Shown: positions 27,101 to 36,303, counted from the first letter of the stretch. The stretch: 64,000 nt of DNA from CAYRFF01 sp964423575 (GCA_964423575.1 CAYRFF010000004.1:36540-100539), one strand, 5' to 3'. The notes: generated by a model from the letters alone, not told the origin. Program-made: numbers and translations.

Positions 27101-28626
27101 AGAGGTCTGAGTTCAACTCTGATATCAGCAACTGGAATGTCAGTAATGTAGAAGATATGAGTCGCATGTTTGCATTAAATAATGGGTTTAATCAGGATAT
27201 CAGCAGCTGGGACGTTTCCTCCGTAGAAACGATGAAAGGGATGTTTAGTATTACTAAATACTTTAATCAGGATTTAAATGATTGGGACGTAAGTAATGTG
27301 AAGAATATGTACAGGATGTTTGAATTAGCTGAAAGTTTTAATGGAAATATTGGAAATTGGGATGTGAGCAATGTAGAAGATATATCCTATATGTTTGCCG
27401 GTGCTTATACATTTAATCGTGATATTGGTGGATGGGATTTGGGTAGTGCAGTAAACATGGAAGGAATGTTCACTTTTGCCTTTGCTTTCAATCAGGATAT
27501 CGGGAATTGGGATGTCAGTAATGTTAAAAATATGCAGCGGACTTTCCGTTATGCATTGTCCTTTGCACAGGATATAAACAATTGGGACGTAGGAAATGTA
27601 ACTAGTCTGGCTGCAACATTTGAACATGCAGAATCCTTCAATCATCCTTTAAACGATTGGAATACCGGAAAGGTAAAGTTGATGAGCGAGACTTTTGCAA
27701 GTGCTTATTTATTCAATCAGAGTATTGACACTTGGGATGTAAGTAATGTAAAGGATATGACAGCTATGTTTTTCAGTGCGCAATCTTATAACCAAGACAT
27801 GAATTCATGGGAAGTTAGTTCTGTCGAAAGCACGTGGTATATGTTTTCAGGTGCACTCGGTTTTAATGGGAATATCGAAGACTGGAATGTAAGTTCTGTA
27901 AAGTCTATGGGTTCTATGTTTAACAATGCCAAGAGCTTCAATCGCGATATCAGTAATTGGAATACGTCAAATTGCACCGGCATGGCATATATGTTTTCAG
28001 GTGCATCAAAGTTCAATCAGGATATCGGGAAATGGGATGTGAGTAAAGTTACCTGGCTGGGAGAAGTTCTATTTAATGCTTCAAGTTTCGATTATTCTCT
28101 AGAGAACTGGAATTTAGCTAGTCTTAAACATATGGTTCCGGAGAGTGAGTATCCCAATGATATAGGCCTTGGATTCTCAGGTATGTCCTGCGAGAATTAT
28201 AGTAGGACACTAGATGGCTGGTACAAGAATCCAAATACAGCATCCGGTATTTATTTATATGCAGAAAATCTGGACTATGGACCTAAAACTTCAACAGCCC
28301 GAGCTACTTTAAGAGCAAATAGGAGTTGGAAATTTACTGGAGACTCTGAAGGCGACTGTGAATTTATTTCTGTCTCCACTGAAGACGGTAACTTGGCAAC
28401 AATAAATTTCTATCCCAATCCAGTGAATGATATTCTGTATATCTCGGGCATAGAAAAGCAATTAAAGATAGAAGTATTTGATATTGCCGGGCGCATTTTA
28501 AAAACGGTAGAGACAAGCGCTTATGATATTGAAATCAATTTATCTGACTTGAACAGCGGTATCTATTTCTTACGTTTAGCTTCCGCAAATGGCGAGGTTG
28601 TCACAAAGAAAGTGGTGAAGCAGTAA
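24154..28626 (+). CDS. Giant BspA-type (DUF285 repeat) surface protein with T9SS sorting domain, paralogue 1
   Basis: 1490 residues with signal peptide (MHRTSTLLKQISILLLFFFI...AQAQ). Three modules begin near residues 29, 430 and 742. Each opens with a beta-sandwich-like segment (FITxW.., IPxxGsYDYYW, PGTYRLEITPVG, QWGxxEWxSxEYAFY) and continues with ~25-residue BspA/DUF285 leucine-rich repeats of the form WDVSNVxxMSxMFxxAxxFNQD. Modules close with a CxxYSxTLxGW cap and EGDC. The last module has 17 repeats by my count. Residues ~1415-1490 are the T9SS domain (INFYPNPVNDIL...KKVVKQ). Predicted cell-surface adhesin or matrix protein. Near-twin of the next gene. Confidence 0.92.
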   Translation: MHRTSTLLKQISILLLFFFITTIMAQAQRPFVAAWLSYDPDDRNNLELTIPLEGTYDYRWTHVYEPELTGSGSGEGDLTINFPTPDIYFIEIFPTGSDPFHRIQLSDESGPSEATYRILNIYQWGDVKWSTMEYAFYKAGYLTGIAAQDVPNLQNVKSMAYAFSETSIGVNPVYRINSWNVSRVEDMSHLFDGASSVSELDLNSWNVGSVKDMSYMFANISRLETDITGWDVSNVENMSGMFSNNFYFNQDIGGWDVSRVKDMSALFHKADQFNKDISSWNVSSVENMSAMFSQTRYFNRDIGNWDVSNVTNMMGMFDRAKEFNQDLSKWDVSKVTDMRLMFMYAREFDQSLGDWNIQSLKNIDIYESGISCENYSKTLHGWVINGHAPDSVLVRADMIHYSSEVQTYRNYLTQELKWTIYSDREGDCPWSYGDSFITLWQSDNGGKTSMTQVEVPAIGSYDYYWENIADLNISGSGTATGLIVINFPEPGTYRLEITPVGAEPFSAFQFGDSSGNRGDATKLIDVRQWGNIEWESFEYAFYGATNLEVSASDIPNLTKVKNISYAFAYTSIESIPGLSEWEMTGIENLEGMFRNATKFNQDIKDWDVSSVKNMSYLFSGASKFNGNIGLWDVSQVETMTDILANAKDFAYSLENWDLSSLQATGNVDGNDISLANTALSCERFSIILHKWVDMVNLPKDIILDATGLEYSPDIETSLDYFSNEMNWQIKGIAEGGCEYVNQDDYFITIWTTDPYGGGSYGAFINIPAHGSFYYEYEMLDNPSIRGEGYGEDETELRILWPGEFRLKIKPVGENPFHRIQFGVPNDKVHEGYVERGDIDYLLEIEQWGTTEWSSMEYAYYRAFINITATDLPDLSKTKSMAHAFQLSGPLNAVRINDWDVSNVEDMSFMFYQSRFNQDISDWDVSSVKNMSNMFYATNFNQDINKWDVSNVEDMSSMFYLSKFNRALTNWNTGNVITMASMFERSEFNSDISNWNVSNVEDMSRMFALNNGFNQDISSWDVSSVETMKGMFSITKYFNQDLNDWDVSNVKNMYRMFELAESFNGNIGNWDVSNVEDISYMFAGAYTFNRDIGGWDLGSAVNMEGMFTFAFAFNQDIGNWDVSNVKNMQRTFRYALSFAQDINNWDVGNVTSLAATFEHAESFNHPLNDWNTGKVKLMSETFASAYLFNQSIDTWDVSNVKDMTAMFFSAQSYNQDMNSWEVSSVESTWYMFSGALGFNGNIEDWNVSSVKSMGSMFNNAKSFNRDISNWNTSNCTGMAYMFSGASKFNQDIGKWDVSKVTWLGEVLFNASSFDYSLENWNLASLKHMVPESEYPNDIGLGFSGMSCENYSRTLDGWYKNPNTASGIYLYAENLDYGPKTSTARATLRANRSWKFTGDSEGDCEFISVSTEDGNLATINFYPNPVNDILYISGIEKQLKIEVFDIAGRILKTVETSAYDIEINLSDLNSGIYFLRLASANGEVVTKKVVKQ

Positions 28627-28627
28627 G

Positions 28628-28641
28628 CTGCTGCGCAGCAG
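28628..28641. repeat. Perfect palindrome CTGCTGCGCAGCAG just after BspA paralogue 1
   Basis: Begins one base after the stop codon. The identical 14-mer stands at the same place after paralogue 2 (33961-33974). No T run follows. Confidence 0.75.
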
Positions 28642-28671
28642 GTTAAGGTTTAGGCTAAGGCTTAGATTGAG

Positions 28672-28920
28672 TAGTGGTTTACCGCAAAGCCACGCAAAGG
28701 AGCAGAGATTCGCAAAGAAAAGCAGCGTACTAAAAATGCTAAGTTCTGCGCTTATCAGCGATATCAGCGGGAATTTTAAAACTAAGTAACCATAGGACGC
28801 GAATACCGCCAATGCTACGACAAGCTCAGCAGAACTGCTACGCACCGCTGATTGTCGCTGATTTAATCCGTGATTATTAGCGTTGCTTGCATAAGCATCC
28901 GTGTAATCAGCGTTCCATTA
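28672..28920. repeat. Long degenerate intergenic repeat, copy A2
   Basis: Block order: ACCGCAAAGCCACGCAAAGG, AGATTCGCAAAGAAAA, TTCTGCGCTTATCAGCGATA, GCGGGAATTTTAAAACTAAG, then GCGAATACCGCCAAT, GCTGATTTAATCCGTGATTA and GTGTAATCAGCGTTCCATTA. The fullest copy in the window; part of the 767-bp spacer between the two BspA genes. Confidence 0.75.
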
Positions 28921-28961
28921 TAAACTAGTAAACAGTGACTAATAAGAATCGCATAGAATGA

Positions 28962-29112
28962 ATCTTACCATTAAGAGATTAGGTTGAAGAAATAATCGTT
29001 TCTTGTTAATATCATCACTTTAATGCCTTAATATTTCTCAAATTTTGCCATTAAGAAATTAAGCGAGGTTTATACGCAATGTCTATATTAACTCAGTAGT
29101 CTTAATGTCTTA
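28962..29112. repeat. ATTAAGAxATTAAG-type simple repeats
   Basis: Scattered direct and inverted words: CCATTAAGAGATTAGG, TTTAATGCCTTAATATTTCT, CCATTAAGAAATTAAG and CTTAATGTCTTAATGG. The TTAATGxCTTAAT and ATTAAGxxATTAAG forms are complementary. No coding potential; the rest of the spacer to 29393 shows only AT-rich sequence with another ACC(A)CCATAAACCACAAAA stretch. Confidence 0.55.
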
Positions 29113-29393
29113 ATGGTTACTGCCATTTTCAACATAAGGGGAATCAGTGTTCCATAAATCTCGGGAAAAAATAAAAGTCATTTTATCAGATATATTATGG
29201 GGCTTTAATTATTCAGCTAGAACTTTCAACTATCTCAATAAAACGCGAAACTCTGCGAAACTACCTTTTAAACCACCATAAACCACAAAATCTATCAGAC
29301 AAACTTTGGTAAAGCAGCGAAATAAGAGTATTTTAGGTCTTATATAAATAATCGACTAATGAAACAACAAATTATAGAACTAAATTCCGAAAC

Positions 29394-32300
29394 ATGCTTA
29401 CGAAATCTACTTTATCCAGTCAGATACCTCTTTTAATTATCTCACTTATTTTCATGACTGCCATAGGATATGCCCAACGACCGTTCGTAGCTGCATGGCT
29501 CTCATATGATTTTGAAGATAGAAACAATGTTGAACTCACCATTCCACTTGAAGGCACTTACGATTATCGCTGGGTAAATTATTATGAACCCGAGATTACA
29601 GAAAACGGTAGCGGAGAAGGTGATCTTACCATCACCTTCCCCACCCCGGATATCTACTTTATCGAAATTTATCCCACCGGAAGCGACCCTTTTCATAGAA
29701 TTCAGCTAGGGGATGAATCAGGACCTTATGAAGTTGCCGAAAGGATTCTGAATATATTTCAATGGGGAGATGTTGAATGGAGCTCAATGGAGTATGCATT
29801 CTATGGGGCAAGTAATCTGAGTGGAATTGCAGCTCAGGATATCCCAATATTCAGGAACCTTAAAAGTATGGCTTATGCTTTTTCGAATACTTCAGTCGGC
29901 TACCAACCGGCTACATCTATGAGCTATTGGGATGTCAGTAAGGTTGAAAATATGGCACATTTATTTGATGGAGCCAAGCATGCAGGGGGTTTGAATCTAA
30001 GTTCATGGAATGTTGGTAATGTGAAAGACATGAACTACATGTTTGCAAATATTACTTATTTAGACACAGACATCACCGGCTGGAATGTTTCCAACGTGGA
30101 AAATATGAGTGGAATGTTTTTGGGAAGCAATTATTTCGACCAAAATATCAGTGGCTGGGATGTGAGCAATGTTAAAGACATGTCATACCTCTTTTATAAT
30201 ACGAGGAGGTTCAACCAAGATATCACCGGATGGGATGTTTCCAAGGTGGAAAACATGGATGGAATGTTTGCCCATACCTGGTATTTCAATCAGGAAATCG
30301 GAAAATGGGACGTAAGCAATGTTACCAGTATGATGAGCATGTTTACCAAAGCAGAAGAGTTCAACCAGGACCTGAGCAAGTGGGATGTAAGTAAGGTAAC
30401 CGATATGCGTCTCATGTTCATGTATGCCAAAGCATTTGATCAAAGTCTGGGAGATTGGAATATTGAAAGTCTTAAGGAAATTAACATCTCTGAAAGTGGA
30501 ATCGGATGTGAGAATTACAGTAAAACTCTACACGGATGGGTAAAGAATGGTCACGCCCAAGATAGTGTAACGGTCAGGGCCGAACAAATCAATTATAGTT
30601 CAGAAGTTAATTCCTATAGAAATTATTTAACTCAGGAGTTGAAGTGGAAACTTTATGGTGATAGAGAAGGAGATTGTAATTTATATTACGGAGATTCTTT
30701 TATCACTTTATGGAAATCTGATAATGGAGGGAAAACCTCTATGGAGCAAATCGAAATCCCTGCTATCGGTTCATACGATTATTACTGGGAAAATATCGCA
30801 GATATGAATATCTCAGGAAGTGGTACTGCGACAGGCGAAACTATTATAAACTTTCCCGATCCAGGCACCTACCGATTGGAAATTACTCCAGTCGGAGCAG
30901 AGCCGTTTAGTGCATTTCAGTTTGGTGACTCCTCCGGAAATCGTGGAGATGCTACAAAGTTAATCGATATCCGTCAATGGGGAAATGCCGAATGGGAAAG
31001 CTTTGAATATGCTTTTTATGGTGCAACCAACCTTGAAGTCAGTGCTAACGATATCCCAAATTTGACAAAAGTCAAAAATATGAATTATGCCTTCGCCTAC
31101 ACGAGTATTGAATCAATTCCCGGTCTATCTGAATGGGAAATGAGTAGCATAGAGAGTCTGGAAGGGATGTTCTATAAAGCCATTGAGTTTAATCAAAATA
31201 TTAATGACTGGGATATCTCATCTGTAAGAAACATGAGCAAATTATTTTCCGGCGCGTCAAAGTTCAACGGAAATATCAGCGGATGGGATGTAAGTAAGGT
31301 GGAAAAAATGACAGATATCCTGACAGATGCCAGGGAATTTTCCCACACACTTGAAAAATGGAATCTAAGTTCTCTGCAATCTTCAGGAAATACAGAAGAA
31401 AATGATATTAGTCTGGCAAATACCGCTATCGCTTGTGGCCTTTTCTCAATTATTCTCCAGAGCTGGTCGGACGCAGGAAATTTTCCGGATGACATTATAC
31501 TTGACGCAACAGGACTGGAATACAGCCCGGATATAGAAGAAGGAATTAACCATCTTCTCAATGATATGCAATGGCATATTATCGGCATTTCTGAAGGCAA
31601 TTGCGAATATATAAATCAAGAAGACTTATTTATTACCATATGGACTACCAGTCCCTACGGAGGGGAAGGAGGATCCGGAGCATTCATAACTATACCAGCT
31701 TCGGGGACCTTCTATTATCAATTTGAAATGTTGGATAATCCAAGCAGAAAAGGGGAAGGTTATGGAGAAGATGAGACGCAACTACGAATCCTTTGGCCCG
31801 GAAAATTTCGACTTAAAATCAGACCAATCGGAGAAAATCCATTTCATAGAATTCAATTTGGAGTGCCCAATGATGATATATATGAAGGATATATCGAAGT
31901 TGGAGATATAGCATTTCTTCTGGACATTGAACAATGGGGAACTACAGAGTGGTCTTCAATGGAATATGCTTATTATAGAGCTACTATTGACATAACTGCT
32001 ACTGACCTGCCCGATTTATCCAAAGCAAAGAGTATGGCACATGCTTTTGAGTTTAATGGTCCTCTCAATGCCGATAGGATAAATGACTGGGATGTAAGTA
32101 ATATAGAAGACATGTCCTTTATGTTCTATCGTTCACAATTTAATCAAAATATTAATAATTGGGACGTCGGAAATGTTAAGAATATGGAATCGATGTTCTC
32201 TGCCTCAACCTTTGATCACAGCATTAATGATTGGAATGTATCAAATGTGAAAAACATGAAAGCAATGTTTCACGGTTCAAGGTTCAATTCATATATAAAT

Positions 32301-33959
32301 GACTGGGATGTAAGTAATGTTGAGGATATGAGTTATATGTTTAAATTTAATCATTCCTTCAATCAGGATATAGGTGACTGGAATGTAGGAAAAGTAAAAG
32401 ATATGACTGAAATGTTCCATGGGAATTTTGATAAAGGAGGTCATAATTTCAATCAAGATATAGGAAATTGGGATGTAAGCAGTGTAGAAAGCATGGAAAG
32501 GATGTTCAGTGTAACAAAGGAATTCAATCAGGATTTAAATAATTGGAATGTCTCGAATGTCAGAAACATGCACAGGATGTTTGAGTTAGCTGAAAACTTT
32601 AATGGAGATATTGGAAATTGGGATGTGAGCAATGTAGAAGATATGTCCTATATGTTTGCCGGTGCTTATATCTTCAATCGAGACATAGGAAATTGGAATG
32701 GGGAAAATGTAACTACCATGGAGTCAATGTTTTCCTATGCCTTATATTTCAACCAGGATATCGGCAACTGGAACGTTTCCAATGTAAAAAATATGGCAGG
32801 TACATTCCTCTACGCCTTGTCGTTCAGTTGGGATATTAATAAATGGGATGTAAGCAATGTAACTGACTTATCTCTTACTTTCATGAATGCGGAATCTTTC
32901 AACACTTCTTTAAACAATTGGAATACCTCAAAAGTAAAATCAATGTATCGTACTTTTGAAAATGCTTATTATTTCAATAGGGATTTGGGGGATTGGAACG
33001 TGAGTTCCGTAGAGGATATGTCCAGGATGTTTTTCAATGCCCAATCCTTTGATAGAGACCTTAATTCATGGGATGTAGGCTCGGTCAAGAATATGGCTGA
33101 AATGTTTTCAGGCGCGCTTAACTTTAATGGAAATATCGAAGCCTGGAATGTAAGTTCCGTAGAAAACATGGCATCAATGTTTGATAATGCGTTAAGCTTT
33201 AATGAGAGTATCGAAGACTGGAATGTAAGTTCTGTAAAAAACATGAACTCTATGTTTTATAATGCCAGAAACTTCAATCGCGATATTAGTAATTGGAATA
33301 CGTCAAATTGTACCGTAATGGCATATACGTTTTCAGGCGCAACAAAATTCAATCAGGATATCGGGAAATGGGATGTGAGTAAAGTTACCTGGCTGGGAGA
33401 AGTCTTATTTAATGCTTCAAGTTTTAATTATTCCTTAGAGAATTGGAATTTATCCAGTCTTGAACATCATGATCCGACTATGTACCCTAATGATATTGGG
33501 CTTGGATTTTCCGGTATGTCCTGCGAGAATTACAGTAGGACACTAGAAGGCTGGTACAAGAATCCAAATACAGCATCCGGCATTTATTTATATGCAGAAA
33601 ATCTAAAGTATGGTCCTAAAACTTCAACAGCCCGAGCTACTTTAAAAGCGAATCGAAGCTGGAATTTCTTCAGAGATTTTGAAGGCGACTGTGAATTTAT
33701 TTCTGTCTCCACTGAAGACGGTAACTTGGCAACAATAAATTTCTATCCCAATCCAGTGAATGACATTCTGCGTATCTCTGGCATAGAGAACCAGATAGAA
33801 ATACAAGTATATGACATCGCAGGTCGTATTTTAAAAACAGTAGAGACAAGTGCTTATAATACTGAAATCAATCTATCCGACTTAATTAGCGGCATGTATT
33901 TCTTGCGATTAGCTTCCGCAAATGGCGAAGTAGTGACGAGAAAGATTGTGAAGCAGTAA
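29394..33959 (+). CDS. Giant BspA-type (DUF285 repeat) surface protein with T9SS sorting domain, paralogue 2
   Basis: 1521 residues, signal peptide ending GYAQ. Same three-module layout as paralogue 1, with module starts near 29, 432 and 742. The third module has 18 BspA repeats by my count against 17 in paralogue 1; one repeat also has an insert (MFHGNFDKGGHNFNQD), explaining the 31-residue difference. The T9SS domain (about 1446-1521) is nearly identical, as is the DNA just downstream. Likely product of a tandem duplication that included the 3' flank. Predicted surface adhesin or matrix protein. Near-identical stretches make local assembly error possible. Confidence 0.92.
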   Translation: MLTKSTLSSQIPLLIISLIFMTAIGYAQRPFVAAWLSYDFEDRNNVELTIPLEGTYDYRWVNYYEPEITENGSGEGDLTITFPTPDIYFIEIYPTGSDPFHRIQLGDESGPYEVAERILNIFQWGDVEWSSMEYAFYGASNLSGIAAQDIPIFRNLKSMAYAFSNTSVGYQPATSMSYWDVSKVENMAHLFDGAKHAGGLNLSSWNVGNVKDMNYMFANITYLDTDITGWNVSNVENMSGMFLGSNYFDQNISGWDVSNVKDMSYLFYNTRRFNQDITGWDVSKVENMDGMFAHTWYFNQEIGKWDVSNVTSMMSMFTKAEEFNQDLSKWDVSKVTDMRLMFMYAKAFDQSLGDWNIESLKEINISESGIGCENYSKTLHGWVKNGHAQDSVTVRAEQINYSSEVNSYRNYLTQELKWKLYGDREGDCNLYYGDSFITLWKSDNGGKTSMEQIEIPAIGSYDYYWENIADMNISGSGTATGETIINFPDPGTYRLEITPVGAEPFSAFQFGDSSGNRGDATKLIDIRQWGNAEWESFEYAFYGATNLEVSANDIPNLTKVKNMNYAFAYTSIESIPGLSEWEMSSIESLEGMFYKAIEFNQNINDWDISSVRNMSKLFSGASKFNGNISGWDVSKVEKMTDILTDAREFSHTLEKWNLSSLQSSGNTEENDISLANTAIACGLFSIILQSWSDAGNFPDDIILDATGLEYSPDIEEGINHLLNDMQWHIIGISEGNCEYINQEDLFITIWTTSPYGGEGGSGAFITIPASGTFYYQFEMLDNPSRKGEGYGEDETQLRILWPGKFRLKIRPIGENPFHRIQFGVPNDDIYEGYIEVGDIAFLLDIEQWGTTEWSSMEYAYYRATIDITATDLPDLSKAKSMAHAFEFNGPLNADRINDWDVSNIEDMSFMFYRSQFNQNINNWDVGNVKNMESMFSASTFDHSINDWNVSNVKNMKAMFHGSRFNSYINDWDVSNVEDMSYMFKFNHSFNQDIGDWNVGKVKDMTEMFHGNFDKGGHNFNQDIGNWDVSSVESMERMFSVTKEFNQDLNNWNVSNVRNMHRMFELAENFNGDIGNWDVSNVEDMSYMFAGAYIFNRDIGNWNGENVTTMESMFSYALYFNQDIGNWNVSNVKNMAGTFLYALSFSWDINKWDVSNVTDLSLTFMNAESFNTSLNNWNTSKVKSMYRTFENAYYFNRDLGDWNVSSVEDMSRMFFNAQSFDRDLNSWDVGSVKNMAEMFSGALNFNGNIEAWNVSSVENMASMFDNALSFNESIEDWNVSSVKNMNSMFYNARNFNRDISNWNTSNCTVMAYTFSGATKFNQDIGKWDVSKVTWLGEVLFNASSFNYSLENWNLSSLEHHDPTMYPNDIGLGFSGMSCENYSRTLEGWYKNPNTASGIYLYAENLKYGPKTSTARATLKANRSWNFFRDFEGDCEFISVSTEDGNLATINFYPNPVNDILRISGIENQIEIQVYDIAGRILKTVETSAYNTEINLSDLISGMYFLRLASANGEVVTRKIVKQ

Positions 33960-33960
33960 G

Positions 33961-33974
33961 CTGCTGCGCAGCAG
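33961..33974. repeat. Perfect palindrome CTGCTGCGCAGCAG just after BspA paralogue 2
   Basis: Same 14-mer and same offset as after paralogue 1. The following bases are also similar between the two loci, showing the duplicated segment runs past the stop. Confidence 0.75.
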
Positions 33975-34013
33975 CTAATGGTTTAGTTCAGGCTGAGATT
34001 AGGTAGTGTGATT

Positions 34014-34145
34014 ATACCGCAAAGTCACGCAAAGGAGCAAAGATTCGCAAAGAAAAATCGCCTTGATGAAAGACTGAAAATTCTGCGCTTATTTGCGAAA
34101 TCTGCGGGAGCTTAAAACTAAGTAATTATGGAACACGGAGATAAA
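34014..34145. repeat. Long degenerate intergenic repeat, copy A3
   Basis: ACCGCAAAGTCACGCAAAGG, AGATTCGCAAAGAAAAA, TTCTGCGCTTATTTGCGAAA, TCTGCGGGAGCTTAAAACTA, AGTAATTATGGAACACGGAG. Close to copy A2, as expected if it was carried along in the BspA duplication. Confidence 0.75.
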
Positions 34146-34158
34146 ACCTCAACCCCAG

Positions 34159-34183
34159 CCCTTCTCCACTTCATGGAGAAGGG
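34159..34183. repeat. CCCTTCTCC / GGAGAAGGG hairpin
   Basis: Perfect 9-bp inverted repeat with a 7-nt loop in the spacer after BspA paralogue 2. No T run. Confidence 0.6.
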
Positions 34184-34299
34184 AGTCAATTATCATTCCT
34201 TTACGAAACCGATTCTTAACAAATGAAATAAAGGTCCTTTATGAACTCAGTGTATCATCTTTCTCCATTGAGAGAAACGAAATGGGATGACTGAATGTA

Positions 34300-34333
34300 G
34301 TCTCGTCGAGACCTATGGTCGTAAATCGACCAT
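34300..34333. repeat. Pair of adjacent perfect palindromes
   Basis: GTCTCG-t-CGAGAC (34300-34312) is followed two bases later by ATGGTCG-taaat-CGACCAT (34315-34333). Noncoding spacer upstream of nothing obvious. The GGTCG/CGACC core is shared with the repeats near the IS but in the opposite order. Confidence 0.6.
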
Positions 34334-34445
34334 TGATGAAGGAACTGCGAACTCCTGTGAGCAGCTAGTAATTCACTTTAATAAATACTTTATTATCGAA
34401 AGAATTCTAAAAAGTATAAACACAGGAGATTGGGGTGAAATATAT

Positions 34446-34482
34446 AATCTGCGCATATTAGCGATATCTGCGGAAATTTAAA
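34446..34482. repeat. Long degenerate intergenic repeat, partial copy A4
   Basis: Only the core remains: ATCTGCGCATATTAGCGATA followed by TCTGCGGAAATTTAAAAC. It abuts the gamma-glutamyltransferase stop codon. Confidence 0.6.
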
Positions 34483-34486
34483 ACAC

Positions 34487-36208
34487 CTAAAATCCCGCTG
34501 CAGAATCATCTCCCCTCTTATCCGCCACTGCATGAATCTTCCCGTCTTTCACCAAGATAAGTTCCGTGCGACCGATAGGACTACGTTCCTGCAACTCGTA
34601 ACCCATATCTTCAAGTTCTACACGTACATCCTGAGGGAAATCCTTCTCAATATAAATCACATCCGGCATCCACTGATGATGATACTTGGGACTGTTGACA
34701 GCTTCTTCTGCTGACAAATCAAAGACCAACACATTGAGAATACTCTGTAAAACAGAGGTAATTATCGTACTGCCGCCGGGCGTACCCACAATCATAAACG
34801 GCTTATCATCTTTCAGTACAATCGTCGGCGTCATAGAACTCACCATCCTCTTACCTGCTTCGATGGCATTAGCTTCGGTGCCCATTAATCCGTAGATATT
34901 GGGAACACCGGGCTTAGCAGAGAAATCATCCATTTCATTGTTCAGGAAAAAGCCGGCACCACCTGCAACTACTTTACTTCCATACTCAGTATTTAATGTA
35001 GTAGTAACCGATACTGCATTTCCCTCAGCATCCAATATAGAAAGATGTGTAGTCTGTTCACTTTCCTGCAGCTGTAATCCGGGTTCTACTTCGGTACTTC
35101 TGCCACGTAATCCCGGAATAAAGTCTGCCATCCGTCCCCGGATATAATCCTGGTCTAATAGTTGCTCCACCGGCACATCCACAAAGTCAGGATCGCCCAT
35201 ATAATCCGTTCTGTCGGCATAGGCACGACGCTCCACTTCCACAACATGATTGATCGCTTCCACACTGTGATAATCCATTTCTTCAAGATCATAAGGCCCC
35301 AGCATTTGTAACATTTGCTCAAGCATTACACCTCCGCTTGATGGTAAACCCATCGCTATTATTCTGTGTCCTCTGTAATTAAAATCACGCGGTTTACGGA
35401 TAACCGGTTCATAATTTTTCAAGTCCTCCATAGTAATTATCCCATTTCCACGCTGCATCTCTTCTACGATAAGTTCAGCAGTTTTACCTTCGTAGAATTC
35501 CTGTGCTCCGTTTTCAGCAATCCGCCTAAGCGTAGCAGCAAGATCTTTCTGAATGAGGATATCTCCTACTTTCCATTCGCCATCCTTGACAAATGCTATC
35601 GGAAGTTCATTGTGCTCTCTGAAATCAGCAGCAAAGTGATTGAGATTCTTTGCTTCTTGTGCTGTTATTGCAAAGCCATTCTCAGCCAAATAAATTGCGG
35701 GTTCAATCAACTCAGACATTGGCAATTTCCCCCATTTATCATGAGCAAGAAAAGTTCCTGCCACTGTACCCGGCACACCTACTGCTAGATGTCCTGCCAG
35801 ACTTATATCGGGAATTACATCTCCGCTTTCACCCAGATACATATCGCGATGTGCGTCACCCGGTGCCATTTCCCGATAATCGATACTCGAAGTTTGTCCC
35901 TTGGCAGTATGAACAACCATGAAACCGCCGCCACCCAGGTTACCTGCATTGGGATATACAACTGCAAGCGCATACTGCACCGCGATAGATGCATCAATTG
36001 CGTTCCCTCCTTTCTTCAGAATCTCCTTCCCCACCTCACTTGCCAGTGGATGCGCAGTAACTACCGCCGCATTATCCACCACAATGGATTTAGTGCTTTC
36101 GTAATCTTGAACAAGTTCACGGAGGAAAGATTCATCCTTTTCAACATTTGCGCAAGCTAAAAATCCCAGCAAAAGGAATAGTCCGAATATCTTCTGTATC
36201 TGATGCAT
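34487..36208 (-). CDS. ggt: Gamma-glutamyltransferase lipoprotein
   Basis: 573 residues, full length for the Ntn-hydrolase proenzyme. A lipoprotein signal (MHQIQKIFGLFLLLGFLAC, Cys19) replaces the usual plain signal peptide. The autocleavage site and nucleophile Thr386 lie in EQTTHLSILD; GAGFFLNNEMDDFS and MVSSMTPTIV are the usual substrate-pocket motifs. It would cleave gamma-glutamyl bonds of glutathione and gamma-glutamyl peptides in the periplasm or at the outer membrane. Single gene, divergent from yggS with a 95-bp gap. Confidence 0.94.
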   Translation of the reverse strand: MHQIQKIFGLFLLLGFLACANVEKDESFLRELVQDYESTKSIVVDNAAVVTAHPLASEVGKEILKKGGNAIDASIAVQYALAVVYPNAGNLGGGGFMVVHTAKGQTSSIDYREMAPGDAHRDMYLGESGDVIPDISLAGHLAVGVPGTVAGTFLAHDKWGKLPMSELIEPAIYLAENGFAITAQEAKNLNHFAADFREHNELPIAFVKDGEWKVGDILIQKDLAATLRRIAENGAQEFYEGKTAELIVEEMQRGNGIITMEDLKNYEPVIRKPRDFNYRGHRIIAMGLPSSGGVMLEQMLQMLGPYDLEEMDYHSVEAINHVVEVERRAYADRTDYMGDPDFVDVPVEQLLDQDYIRGRMADFIPGLRGRSTEVEPGLQLQESEQTTHLSILDAEGNAVSVTTTLNTEYGSKVVAGGAGFFLNNEMDDFSAKPGVPNIYGLMGTEANAIEAGKRMVSSMTPTIVLKDDKPFMIVGTPGGSTIITSVLQSILNVLVFDLSAEEAVNSPKYHHQWMPDVIYIEKDFPQDVRVELEDMGYELQERSPIGRTELILVKDGKIHAVADKRGDDSAAGF

Positions 36209-36303
36209 ATTTCTCGTTTATTTCTTACAAATATGCATAAAATCACCCGAAGTCTTAAACAGATAGTTTTCTTTATCATTTTATAGGGAGGAAAAGCAGT
36301 AAA

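Noticed and set aside
26830..28130. Regular ~75-bp periodicity in the BspA genes as a DNA-level repeat element
   Set aside because: It is the 25-residue protein repeat; the frame is open throughout and variation is mainly at silent and surface positions.
34287..34481. 64-residue ORF on the plus strand
   Set aside because: Its last third is the intergenic repeat core and its first third is the double palindrome; no ribosome site or family match.
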